Below, in pieces: positions 1 to 57,639 of a DNA stretch of 64,000 bases (position 1 is the first letter of the stretch; each line of letters begins with the position of its first letter). Both the position numbers and the translations under genes were made by a program. The notes beneath the pieces were generated by a model. The model was not told where the DNA came from, did no database searches, and saw nothing but the letters and a program-made list of their open reading frames with translations. Source of the stretch: Dipteris shenzhenensis (Eukaryota > Polypodiophyta > Polypodiopsida > Gleicheniales); assembly GCA_047967505.1 (NCBI GenBank), contig CM106539.1, one strand, 5' to 3'.

Positions 1-769
1 TCTTCATTGAAATTTCTTCCTCGATGACTGTTTGTCTACTAGTGTCTCATCAACTAATTAAAGTTTCTTTATACTAGTTGCCTTGCATTTAATGTGTACT
101 TCTATAGAGCATTGCATTAGTGCTCCACACTAGACTCTCCTCATTGCTTTAGATCTAGGTTAATGTCTACTTTCATGTGCTAATCATCACAACCTTCTTT
201 TTTCTTTGTGTCGCACCTCCCATATATCTAGGTTTATACGTTTCTTTCATTAATGCTAGTTCGGGTTCTCTCTCAACTAATCATGCTTTTGGCAAGGTAT
301 CATCTCTTGCATGAAAAATTGCAAGCAGTCTCATGATGCATCTTATCTTTGTCCCAATATTGTCCTTTGAGTAAACCGTCTAATTCAACACACATGTTAT
401 AATACTTATGCATGCCACTCCTACAGCTTGCATGAAACTTCCTAGAGAATGCCTTAAAACCCATATCCTTCACATGTAGATAGCTAAAGCTTTGTATTGA
501 TTGCTTTAAAAGATGAACTCCTATAGTCAATTCTTGCTTTGCATGGCCATTGCTACTACTACTGCTACTGTTAGTGTCGTTACTCCAATCAAAACGATAT
601 TCTTTATAAACAGTATTCAAAACAAAGATCTTTATAAACGGTATCCACACACAACTTCTAGCAAGATGAAGCTTGCAATCCAAAGGCCGTTAAAATTAAT
701 TCATAATGTGAGAGATGTTGCCACCATTACTGTAACCTTCTACTGGTTCATTTGTTAATTGTACTTTCC
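1..769. other. upstream stretch, nothing recognised
   Basis: AT-rich sequence without a recognisable gene. A 127-codon open frame on the minus strand (300..683) contains a serine run (from an AGT/ACT-rich tract) and matches no family I know. I see no splice-linked continuation, so I do not call it as a gene. Confidence 0.4.
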
Positions 770-993
770 TTCATTGGGTGATTTGTTGCTAGACTAACAA
801 TGAAAATATAATCGCTATGAGGCCCTTTACTTCATTGGGTGATTGTTACTATGAGGCCCTTCGACGCTTCATTGGGTGATTTGTTGCTAGACTAACAATT
901 AAAATATTATCTTTGCTATGAGGCCCTTTACTTCATTGGGTGATTTGTTGCTAGACTTATCAATGAAAATATTATTGCTACAAGGCCCTTTAC
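770..993. repeat. tandem repeat, four units of about 61-64 bp (one short)
   Basis: Each unit begins with ttcattgggtgatttg and ends with aggcccttta or a close variant. Units start near 770, 831, 868 and 932. The second unit is internally deleted to 37 bp; the others are 61-64 bp and differ by scattered substitutions. This is a local tandem array, with no coding sense visible. Confidence 0.85.
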
Positions 994-1466
994 TTTGCAA
1001 AGGTTTTTTAGCTTGCTGGAGGTTTTTATTTATTGATTGCTTTCAGATTTGGCTATCATGTGTAGGCTGTGCTTGCTCGGATTTGCACTTTAATTTTCGG
1101 ATCCATGGCCCCTTGTCATTTTAAATCCAATACAATCATAATTTTGGATCTAGTGGTACTTTTGATTCTGGATAGATTGATATTCCATACAAGTTCGGAC
1201 TTTAGATCTAACAGTGACTCGTGCATTCCAAATCTGCTCTAGATCCCATTAGTATCACTAATAATTTCAGATCCATTCCCAACATTCCGGATCAATCTTG
1301 GACATTTCTAGATCAGTTAGTTCAATCTACATTGTCCGATTGCCAAATCCAACAATATCACGCTCCATCTTTGGATTTTAGGCCTTTGTCTTCTCAGAAC
1401 AAGAGCTATCGAAAGTCAAAGTCTTCTCGAAAGCAGGATTCTATGTTATCAAATGATGATATGGGC
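994..1466. other. intergenic, nothing recognised
   Basis: A 98-codon plus-strand frame (1221..1517) runs into the MITE and resembles no known protein. No other structure seen. Confidence 0.4.
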
Positions 1467-1476
1467 ACCCCAAACC

Positions 1477-1916
1477 AGTGCTCACATAAAACATTTTTCC
1501 CAGCCCGTAATTTTTAGGGCAATCCAAAATCTTAGCCGGGATTGGACCATAAAAAAACGTCTCGAGGGGGGTCACTATGTATAAACCCTCTATATCACGT
1601 GCGTTCAAGGCCTATTTGTAAAATCCCTTATCTGTAAACTTTTTCTTAATAAAATGTACCCTTTCTCTATACAAATATGTAATTTTTTTCCAAATTTTCT
1701 TTAAATACTCCAAGGATTAAAAATAACCTCATGTTGAACTCACGTTATAGGGTCACATATGATGAGTAACCCCCCCGAGAAAAACGTATAAATGCCAGTA
1801 TTTACAAATAAAATACTAAATACTAGCCCTTAAAAATAAAGGCAACCTGAAATCCGAACCGGGATTTTTCAATTTCAGTCGGTATTTTTACACTACAAGC
1901 CGATTTCGTGAGCACT
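1477..1916. mobile_element. Mutator-like MITE (non-autonomous TIR element)
   Basis: A 440-bp element bounded by the inverted ends agtgctcac and gtgagcact. It is flanked by direct repeats accccaaacc (1467..1476) and accctaaacc (1917..1926), which match at 9 of 10 positions. A target duplication of 9-10 bp is typical of Mutator-like elements. Inside, a second imperfect inverted similarity is visible (acgtctcgagggggg near 1557 against ccccccgagaaaaacgt near 1770), so the element could fold on itself. There is no transposase. The class is inferred from target-duplication size only; the perfect terminal inverted repeat is just 9 bp. Confidence 0.65.
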
Positions 1917-1926
1917 ACCCTAAACC

Positions 1927-3460
1927 TTGAATAGATTCTGGATTGGATCCTATATTGGATCTAGCCCTATTGATTTCCACGAGATTAGGCTTAGAGACTA
2001 GATAGCTTCTTGAATCTCGAATCACTATTTCAAACCCCGCACCTTGATGCTTTTTCATATTCCCTCTCATGTTGTGTGCCTTCAAAAAGCCGTTTCTAAT
2101 ACGTTCAAAAAGTCACTTCTAACATCCTTACTAATAGAATGTTTCCTAATCAAGGTGTCAGCTTTCATTGTCTGAATATCGAGTTTAAGGTTTGGTTGAG
2201 AATAATTGCATCCAATGGAAGAAGAGGCTTTTGAATAGCAATATCAACATATGAGAACTTTCGCATAGTGCCTTCAACATGCAATATTGACATGCCTACA
2301 TCTTTTCTCATGAGTTTAAGTGCATTTCTAGCGTGATAGCTTAGGATGGTGAGGAGGTCCTATACAGTTGATGAAATTAGGGATGGCGGCAGGTTTTGGA
2401 GGCTGGCCCAAACTTCAAAGCATAGTTGGAGCGCCATTGATTCTCAAATTTGCACCTCTATTTTGGAGGGTGCTGATTTGAGCAGCTGTGTGCCATTTCT
2501 CATCCAACCAATCCACACTTGCCATTTGGCTCTGAGCATTGCCTTCAATGTTCCTCGAGCAATCTAAAGCTGATAAGCTACTCTGTCCCGTCAAAGAAAA
2601 ATGGCGAGCTATAAACTTTGTAGCTTACACAGAGCTCTGTGCAGGTCGTCAGATTGTCCCGTAAGCTCACAGAGAGCTCCATCAGAGCCATGAAAGACTA
2701 CAAGGTTTGGTGTGATTTGCGGAATAATAGCACTTGGGGCTTAAGAGTCACACCAAGGGCGCATTTTAGTGTGCAGAGGCCCTCAACGTGTAGTCCAATG
2801 CGTGAATAGCAACCTTGGGTTTTTCCCAAAACCTTTGACTTAGAACATGGGAAGACACGTGGCGGGCTTGAGTGATTTACAAATTGTTTAAGCCAAAAAC
2901 TCCAAGGACAGACTTTGGATACACTCAAAAATCCGGGAATTCTTTCGTTAAAAAGGTCTGCGAGTCAGAAACGGTTTCAAAACAGTAGATTCCCTTATGG
3001 ATTTCTTTCCGTCCCTTTGCACGGAGCCCTGTAACATACCTCCGTCCGTCCGCCTTGGTCATCGGCCGGACTGGATTTCCGTCCGTTTGATGCTCCCAGC
3101 GCATTCCGTCACTTTCTTGTTCGACAATTCCGTCAGTTCTCGTGATGCCTGGCAGCAGTACTGTTTTGTGATGGATTAGCTACAACGGCAGTTCGACATT
3201 GCACTGGAGTTTCCGCCGATAAATCGACCCTCATCGCAATATAATCCGAAATTCGTGGCAGTTTCGTCTCTGAGGATCGAAGGTTGATAGAGATGATTGA
3301 CGGAAATCTGTGGGGATTGCCTTCATGGAACCCACATGAACCGTGATCTTGTTCAGAATTTTTGTCGGTTTTGCCACCCCACTAACGCTAAGTCTTATAA
3401 GTCCGTCTCTTGCGTTAATGAGATTCTGATGAGAACGTAATCGATGAGGGGCAAGAAAAT
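1927..3460. other. intergenic, nothing recognised
   Basis: Mixed-composition sequence with only short open frames on both strands (for example 2346..2567 and 2698..2928), none resembling a family I know. A run of ccgtccgtccgcc-like words lies near 3040..3100. Confidence 0.4.
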
Positions 3461-3467
3461 CCATGAA

Positions 3468-3780
3468 ACGGGTAACTGTTACGTGATTTTCTCTTGAGCC
3501 AGCAACGGAAACCACCCAAAATTTTTCGTAGCAAGAAAGTTATGACGATCGTCCTCAAACATGAGAGGAAACACTTGGTCTTCTACGTACAAAAGAAAAA
3601 ATCCAAAATCAAAACTTGGCTCTAAAGCACCGAATTAAAACGCAGCAAGCGAACGCCACATCAATCAATCGGGAAACTGTTACGGGATTTTTCTTGAGAA
3701 TCAGCAACGGAATCCAAATTATGTTCTACGGCGTCTACGTATTCAAAAAAGCAAACCCAGGATCAATAACCCCGTCCACA
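3468..3780. repeat. degenerate direct repeat, period about 200 bp
   Basis: The block with actgttacgtgattttctct near 3474 recurs as actgttacgggatttttct near 3674. Both are followed by a cagcaacggaa word and then by a tacgta-containing stretch with an a-rich tail. This looks like an old local duplication upstream of the receptor kinase gene. Confidence 0.6.
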
Positions 3781-4109
3781 AAAGCAATTCGCAACCAAGT
3801 CCACTCAACAAGCGCACATCAATCAATCGAAGTCGACGTCGAGCCAAAAAACACCGAGATCAAATGGACGGCGACCGAAAATCCAAACAAGAGATCTTGT
3901 GAATGGATTAAAGAAGCAAGTCGAGGCAAGGCCAAAAAAAGAGGAGATGATGAGCAAAGGTGATGGCGATGAGGGAGCGAGAGAGAGCCATGGATGAGGT
4001 TTCTGAGCTTCTGGCAAAGAGAGTGCAGGAGGAGCAGGGTACTGGGGGTACTGTTCCGTGGAAAAAATATGGCCTCAGATGAGCAGCAGCAGCAACCCCC
4101 ACTCACTAC

Positions 4110-4880
4110 TGCACACTCACTACTACTGCTCAGCTACGGATTGCACACTCACTACTACTGCTCAGCTACATATTTCTTAGATTTCTTTCTTGCCTCCTGC
4201 TTCTTGGCTTATATCAATGCTTCCCCATTGCCCTTCTTATTATTTCCTATGCTCAGCTTCTCTCCGTAATCCATCATGATTCCACCCTTTCAGCTCATTG
4301 ATGATCGTATAGCTTCTTTCAGACTCATAGACTCTTGGTTCTTTCCAAAGACTGGCTTCTCTCTCTTATTTTAATGGTTCCACCCTTTCCGCTCATGCCT
4401 CATTGTATCAGCTTCTGTCATATTCATGTGCATAGACTGTTGGGTCTTTCGAAGACTTATAAAGTCATCTTTCTATGGCAGAACCATCACCTCACAAGCA
4501 CCAACAGATATCAAAGCTATCAACCTGGCTTTGCACATTCAAACATACATCTATCTCGGATCACAAATGTTGTGCTTCAACCTCAGAAACTCGTCTGCAG
4601 CTCTCTCTCTCTCTCTCTCTTTTTCTTGCGTCCTGAGCTCGCCCATGCCATAAGCTGTCTGCTGTTGCTCTACGGATTCCTACCAGCTTGCTCGCAGAAG
4701 CATTAGCTCCCCAAGAGCAACAGATTCAAGCTGCTAGCTTTGCAGATTCACACATGCATCTCACATCAGAAATCTTTTGCTTCAGCCTGAGAAGCTCGTC
4801 TGCATCTCTCTCTCTCTCTCTCTCTCTCTGTCTGTTTTCCTGAGCTCGCCGATCGAGCCATAGCTGTCTACTGCGTACTA
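4110..4880. repeat. cluster of direct duplications with (CT)n tracts
   Basis: Three separate duplications stack here. A 32-bp unit (starting tgcacactcactactactg) occurs at 4110 and 4142. A unit of about 97 bp (ttccaccctttc... to ...aagact) occurs at about 4281 and 4378. A unit of about 204 bp, ending in ctcgtctgc followed by a (CT)n run and a ctgagctcgcc word, occurs near 4520 and 4722. CT tracts are near 4600, 4807 and 4927. CT-rich tracts are common in plant core promoters and 5' leaders, so this may be part of the promoter or leader of the gene starting at 6307. That is inference from position. Confidence 0.6.
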
Positions 4881-6306
4881 CTGCCTGCAACGCTTACCTT
4901 CAATAGTCTCTCCAACTCTTTTCTCTCTCTCTCTCTCTCTCTCTTCTTCCTCTGCACGCGTCCCACTGCACTTCCATCACCACCACCTTCCAAGTTCCAT
5001 CACCTTGCTGCAGTAGCTAGCCCACACTGGTGTCTCAGCTCACATACTCTCTCTCTCTCAGCTCGCAGCCTTTTCATAGCCTGCACCACCCTGCTCCCCC
5101 CCTCCTTTATGTCACCTTCACCAGCGCCCTGCAGACTGCAGTCGACTCCTGTCGTCCTCCCGGCTCCCTTCTAAAGACCTTGATTTCCGCGACTCTGGAT
5201 TGGATCGATTCCTCGAGGCCCAACCTCCCTCCTTCGGTTCCAATTCCCTCCTATGTTTCTATAGTTCTCGCACAATTTAATTTCGCTGCTGCATGCTCGT
5301 CCCCTGCTTACAGGTTACAGCTGGGCGTTGGAGGAGACTGTAGCGTCTTTAAGCGCCTTTAATCTGCCCGGAGAGCTCGTTTGGATCCCTATGGCGCCCT
5401 CCTTGAACCCGACGGCTGTGAGTTCACATTGTGGCCAGCGGAGCTCCCTGCGTCTAGCGAGGCTACCCGATGCATCGTATATCTACCAACCAGCTCAGAC
5501 TGTCTTTCTTTCAGTTCAGTGAAAACTCGCGCTACTAGCAGCCTGCGTCCTTTCCTGCATCAACAGCTCGTTTTCGAGTTTTCGCCACTCTGCGTCGTCC
5601 ACTTGACGACTGCCGCTTCATTGCGATGGCTAGCGGGGTCGTTCTTCCTATCGTGTTCGAGCCCGGATTACGGAAAGGTTAAGGGAGCTCACATTTCTTG
5701 CTTTCCAGTCCTGAGTCTGAAAGACTCCGGAGGATTCTGTGGCGTGTTCAAGTGTTTTATCTTCTCCTGCGAGTTTGAGTGAACCCTCGAGGAGTCACAG
5801 CTCGAAGTATTCGGTGACTTGTTTGTTGCAACTGCTCGCGAAGCCGCGCATACCGCCTGGTTCATGCGAGATAAGTGGGCATATGTGTTCGAAAACTGCA
5901 GTCGGAGGTGATGAAATGTGATAGAACTGCCCAGGAAACATACTTACTCTACTGCCCAGGAAACATAGAATGCAGGGGATGAAATGCGATAGCATTGCCC
6001 CACGAAACGTTACTACTGCTGCGAGACGGTTGATAAGGCCTCAGTGGAAGACTTCAGTGACACGATCGTAGAGGAGGAATTCAAAATTCTTACAATCAGA
6101 AGGCAACGTATAAAGGAAGGTAAGACGCAAAAACGAAGAACGGGCGGCTGATCAACATGTGCGAGGTCGTTTCATGCTGCTAGTCAGAAGTTGAGCAAGT
6201 TACGTTGGCAGCAGCTCGTGCAGGAGTAGCATCCAACCGAGCTACTGCGAACCGGCCTGTATTGTAGTTCTGGGAGCACTCAAAGTCTTTGATAACAAAC
6301 GTCAGA
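4881..6306 (+). promoter_or_regulatory. probable 5' leader / proximal promoter of the ERECTA-like gene
   Basis: The 1.4 kb before the start codon hold several short plus-strand frames (for example 5030..5362 and 5381..5782) of low complexity with no family resemblance. A duplicated word (ctgcccaggaaacata) lies near 5930 and 5955. The reading frame of the start codon is closed upstream by a TAG at 6265, so ATG 6307 is the first in-frame ATG. I cannot place the transcription start or any TATA box with confidence; the call rests on position. Confidence 0.35.
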
Positions 6307-52810
<46,504 letters not shown>

Positions 52811-53370
52811 ACAAGGGTGCAGCATGTTACTGGCAATCTAAATGTGAAACTAGGCAGTCTCTTGTCTGAATTTCATGAAATTATTCTGGAGAAAATAATT
52901 GGACCTCAGGATGCAACATCCTGATGAGGGTGAGCAGACTCTAAATCATACAGCCCTTGTGGGGGCCCCCTTGTAGAGGTCCCACAATAGACACCTGCCA
53001 GCCCTTGTAATATATGACATTTTCTCTCCCAATTATTGTTCTACTTTTGGGAGAGAAAAGGATGCTCAAGGGAAAATGCATACTTTTATCTTCGGTGCTA
53101 TATATAGGTTTTAATAGCCAGGATCAATCCTTGCACTACCTTTGTACTCCAGAAATTTTGCCACTGTGAACACCACTTGTACATTACCTCGGACTGAGTA
53201 AATCTTCACAGGCTACTATGACCATCAAGATGAGGTGAACATCTATACGGACTAGGTTTTCTGTTCTGTCAGCCCAAAGAAACAAAGTATCTTTAGAAAC
53301 AAAGGCTAAATAAAAGTTCAACAAATTTTTTACTAATTGTTATTATTATTCTGGTAAGGTAGTGCTCCTT
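52811..53370 (+). other. 3' UTR / downstream region of the ERECTA gene
   Basis: No coding sequence. An aataaa word lies near 53307; I cannot say where the transcript ends. The Gypsy LTR begins at 53371. Confidence 0.5.
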
Positions 53371-53835
53371 TGTTACACACTGACTTCTATTTCCTACAGA
53401 CAGATCATGGGAGAAGCACCACTATCGTTCCACCCAGCCAACCTTGCTGAAAAAACCAAGAGAGAGACAACCGAGAATTCGAATTACAAAGCATACGTGA
53501 ATAGTTCATTGTCTTCTCTCTCTAGCTTCAACAAGCCCCATCTCCCTAGATGGATCTAGATGCCACATGTCATCATCACAGGGCCTTCCTAATGCAACAT
53601 TTCACCCCTCTCTTGGGATGCTTTAATATCCTTTACCCCTAGGCACATTCCTTGCATTAGGCCCTTAGCCTTAGATCCACCTAGTCTGGTGCTATCATCC
53701 CTTTCTAGGACCTTGACATTAATTCCCTCTCGATCTTTTACATGTAGCGCAAACAAATAATTACAAACATAGATCCTTTAAGGGAAATATCGATTGATTC
53801 TTCCGAGGTCATGCTATCTCGGCTAGAGCGTAACA
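53371..53835 (-). repeat. Gypsy 3' LTR (465 bp)
   Basis: Reads TGTTACGCTCTAGCC at its start on the minus strand and ends GTGTAACA, giving the short inverted ends TGTTAC/GTAACA. It is the reverse complement of the LTR at 60838..61303. Confidence 0.9.
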
Positions 53836-54211
53836 TTCCTTTCCTCTTCAAACATCAGCGTCCTCGATGATAAAGTCTGGGAACACTCTCCGCAGCTGAT
53901 ATACGGATTCTCAGGTAGCTTCGGATAGAGGCTGACCATGCCATGTAAGCAACACCGTGGGTATCTTCCGATTTCGTATTTGCATTGTTCGTCGGTCCAG
54001 GATTCTTATTGGTTTGCTCCTCACATTATCCTTTATCTGTTGAAACAAAACCACACCTTCGATTAGTGAGTCACTTGTATGTTAAAATTTCTTTAAGCGC
54101 GAAACATGAAAAACCGGGTGCATCTTACACACCTGTGGTAATTCTAATTTATAGGCTACCTTGCCTATTCTTCTTAGAATTAACCACGGCCCATAGTATC
54201 GAGGTGATAAC

Positions 54212-55140
54212 TTAGCACACTCTTTTGAAGTCAAGGACTTCGAGTGCGAAGGAACTTAGAAAAACTTTTTCTCCTTCCTTAAATACTCTTATAGATCGGT
54301 TTTCATCCGCATACACCTTTGCTCTATCCATAGCTTGGCGGATATTAGCTCTTGCAAGTGCTAGCATCTCCCGCATCTGAATCATAAAGTTCGCGGCACT
54401 AGGCACTTTCTGAGGTACTCCAGCTATAGTTGGATTTGCTGGTCTATAACCATAGTTCAGCTCAAACGGACTGAACCCGGTAGAGGAATGTTTTTTATCA
54501 TTGTAGGCAAACTCTAACAATGGCAACCACTTATTCCATGTATGTTGCCTCAATGACACATATGCCCTGAGCATATCCTCTAAAGTCTGGTTGACTCTCT
54601 CCGTCTGACCATCCATCTCAGGATGATCTCCACTACTCATTCCCAACTCAGTCCTCAGTGTCACAAATACCGTTGTAAAAAAATGACCGGTAAATTTGAC
54701 ATCTCTGTTTGACACTATGGATCTAGGCAATCCATGCAGACGAAATATATAACTAATGAACAAATCCGTCACTTTACGCGTCTGACCATCCATCTCAGGA
54801 TGATCTCCACTACTCATTCCCAACTCAGTCCTCAGTGTCACAAATACCGTTGTAAAAAAATGACCGGTAAATTTGACATCTCTGTTTGACACTATGGATC
54901 TAGGCAATCCATGCAGACGAAATATATAACTAATGAACAAATCCGTCACTTACGGGGCACTAACAGACTCTCTAGTCGGAATGAAGTGAGCCATCTTGGT
55001 TAGACGATCAACCACCACAAGGATAGAATCATACCCTCCTTGTGTTTTAGGCAGCCCTACAATAAAGTCCATGGAAATACTCTCTCACTTACTTAGTGGT
55101 ATTTCCAAGGGCTATAAAAGTTCGGGTGGCTTCAGCCGCT
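54212..55140 (-). pseudogene. Gypsy integrase, with internal tandem duplication
   Basis: From the zinc-binding end and [20 protein letters not shown] (about 55.0-55.1 kb) to the core: FRLHGLPRSIVSNRDVKFTG, PEMDGQTERVNQTLEDMLRA and the C-terminal part ([12 protein letters not shown]). The catalytic D, D and E regions are recognisable. The open frame 54212..54949 has the second-Asp region twice because of a 177-bp duplication. Stops occur upstream of 54957. Confidence 0.88.
54604..54957 (-). repeat. 177-bp tandem duplication in Gypsy integrase, essentially identical copies
   Basis: Units 54604..54780 and 54781..54957 are identical for about the first 170 bases and differ only at their last few bases. 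177 bp equals 59 codons, so the frame stays open through both copies. It repeats the segment from VTDLFISY to EMDGQT. Confidence 0.95.
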
Positions 55141-55639
55141 CGGCCTTACTTACTTGACACGAGAAACATCGTGTCACATATTCATGAATATGCTTTTTCA
55201 TCTTTGGCCAAAAGAAATCTCGTTTCACGAGATTATGTCTTCTCGACTCCTGGGTGTCTCGCACACGGGCTATCGTGGCATTGTCGAATGACTCTTAGCC
55301 TGAGATCATTCTGACTAGGTACTACAACCTTGTCATTTCTTTTCAGCATACCATCCCTTATGGTATATCTTACATAAGTTTAGCCTTTTCTGGATGCCAG
55401 GTCATCCTTTTCATTTTTCCCGGGTTTTAACATATGAGCTTTAGGCCATAAGCTCTGGACAAACTCGTGCAACCATTGAGTTTCTCTAATCTCGGTCATT
55501 AGAGCACTCTCTAATACCGTAAAACTCATATTGTGCATAATGCGAGACAACGCATTAGCAACCTTATTATCCTTTCCTCTTCAGTACCGAATCGTCAAAT
55601 TAAACTCCTGCATGAGCTCTGCTCACCTAGCTTGGCGGC

Positions 55640-57480
55640 CCCTCAAGTTAGGCTATTTACAAAAATATTTTAGAGTATCATGATCCACATCCACATAAAA
55701 CTCTGAACCATATAAATAATGCCTCCATGTTTTCAAAGCATGGATAACAGCATACAACTCCAATTCATGAGTTGGCCAATTCCTTTGAGAGGGAGAAAGC
55801 TTCTTGCTTTCAAAGGCTACTGGCCTTTCCTCTTGAAGGAGAACTGCTCCCACCGCAATGCCACTTGCATCGGTTTTAAGAAACAACGGTTTCTGGGGAT
55901 CAACTATTTTTAACACCGGTCTTGTGACCACAGCGTGTTTTATGGCGTTAAAACTTTCTTGTTGATTCTGTCTCCATATAAAAGTACTTTATCTGAGGTC
56001 AGATCAGTTAATGGCGATACTATTTCGGAATATCCTTTGATATGTTTTCTATAAAACTGGACAAATCCCAAGAATGATTGCAACGCGGTCAGACTCTGAG
56101 GGATTGGCTAAGTCAGTATCGTAGCCACTTTCTTTGAATCCATTTCTACCCCCTTTGGAGTGATTGTGAATCCTAAATATTCAAGCCTAACCATACACAG
56201 TATAGTTTTCTTTTTATTTACATAAAGATTGGCTTTCCTCAAAGTACTGAACACTATTTTCAAGTGTTCACGATGCTCAGTAATACTTTTACTGAACACT
56301 AGAATATCGTCAATAAAATGTACTAGCAACTTTTCGATATACGGACGTAGTAAATCGTTCATAAGCATGATGAATGTAGTCGGAGCATTGGTAAGTCCGA
56401 AGGGCATTACCAAAAACTCATAATGACCAAACCTGCTTCTGAAAGCGGTTTTATACGCATCCTTGGCTCTAATCCGGATCTGATGGTAGCCACACTTAAG
56501 ATCTATCTTGCTGAAAATCACGGCTCCATGTAATGCATCTAGCAAATCATCAATCTGAGCCATCGGATACCTGTGTTTAATAGTGATATTATTCAATGCT
56601 TTGTAATCTATACAGAGGCGAAACGTATCATCCTTTTTCTTCTTTAATATCACTGGCAAAGCAAAAGGTGAGAAACTTGGTTGAATTTGCCCCAACTTGA
56701 GGTATTCTTCCAGTTGTCTACACACCTCCGCCTCTCCAGTAAAACTCATTCTATAGGGAGGTCTATTTACAGGTTCTGCCCCCGGGATCAGTTCAATCTT
56801 ATGCTGAACATTCCACTCTGGAGGTAACCCATAAGGTAGTTCATCCCTAAAACATTCAAAGAACTCCTCTGTTATAAAATTAGCCAGCTTGTCCATCTCA
56901 CCACTTTGCGTAACATCAGTGCTAGCCGAAGAATCATCAATCGGCTCTACCGATGCTGTGCAAAGGAATAAAAACTCTTCTTGAGCTTTTCGGATTTCCA
57001 TCACGGAAACCAACGGTCCCTGAGGTATATCTCTTTCACCTCGCAAGACATAAAGCACATCATTCATCTTGAATTGATATACGTGCTTTTTTCAATCAAT
57101 GACTGGATTCTTTCTAGAATGCCACGCCATACCCAGGGCTATATCTGCATGAGCAAGCTTGGTCATTTCAAAATTCTGCTTCTCAGCATAGTCCTGAATA
57201 CAAAGCTCCAATTGGGTAACCCTTTGGTCCCATATTTCAGTTGAACTTCCATCTGCCATCCTGATTGTATACGCATAGTCAGATGGGTTAGTCTTTAACT
57301 TCAACCTCTTTACGAGCTTGGAATTGATTACATTGTGAGTTGACGCCGAGTCAAACAACACAATGACATCATGATTGGCCACTTGCCCTTTCATCTTAAT
57401 TAACTCCGTATAATATGACATGCCTTTTGTTTGAAATTTTTTCATAACATGTAAGGCAAGTGGCCAACCATCCAAAACTG
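55640..57480 (-). pseudogene. Gypsy pol: protease, reverse transcriptase, RNase H
   Basis: Protease core VIVLFDSASTHNVINSKLV (Ala for the usual Gly after DS) at about 57.3 kb. RT 56108..57067: PYRMSFTGEAEVCRQLEEYL, FRLCIDYKALNNITIKHRYP, FSKIDLKCGYHQIRI, YEFLVMPFGLTNAPTTF and FIDDILVFSKS with the catalytic Asp pair. RNase H 55653..55931: PLFLKTDASGIAVGAVL and PTHELELYAVIHALKTWRHY. The RT frame is open for 319 codons, with stops before and after it. Confidence 0.9.
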
Positions 57481-57639
57481 ACAGTGTCTCCTGATACAGT
57501 GACTTCTCTTTCCAGTTAGTACAAATAACAGCAGAAACACTTATATAGCACATAGTTTGACAATGACCATGGAAATCCAAGAGAAAGCAGAGTCCTTTTG
57601 TGGAAATCCTACTCAAATCCACCTGTATACAAGAGCACT

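Larger units (their letters stand above)
53371..57480 (-). mobile_element. Ty3/Gypsy element, pol half with 3' LTR
   Basis: Minus strand. From about 57480: protease, RT, RNase H, integrase, then the 3' LTR (53835..53371). gag and 5' LTR are absent; the 5' side passes into the decayed NERD-like fragment. The 3' LTR matches the 5' LTR at 60838 at roughly 94% in the part I compared, so both belong to one family. Confidence 0.85.

Noticed and set aside
300-683. 127-codon minus-strand frame as a small gene
   Set aside because: No recognisable family, a low-complexity serine run, and no splice or promoter support.
6289-6306. upstream TTG start for the ERECTA-like protein
   Set aside because: ATG at 6307 is in frame, gives a good signal peptide, and plant genes rarely use TTG.
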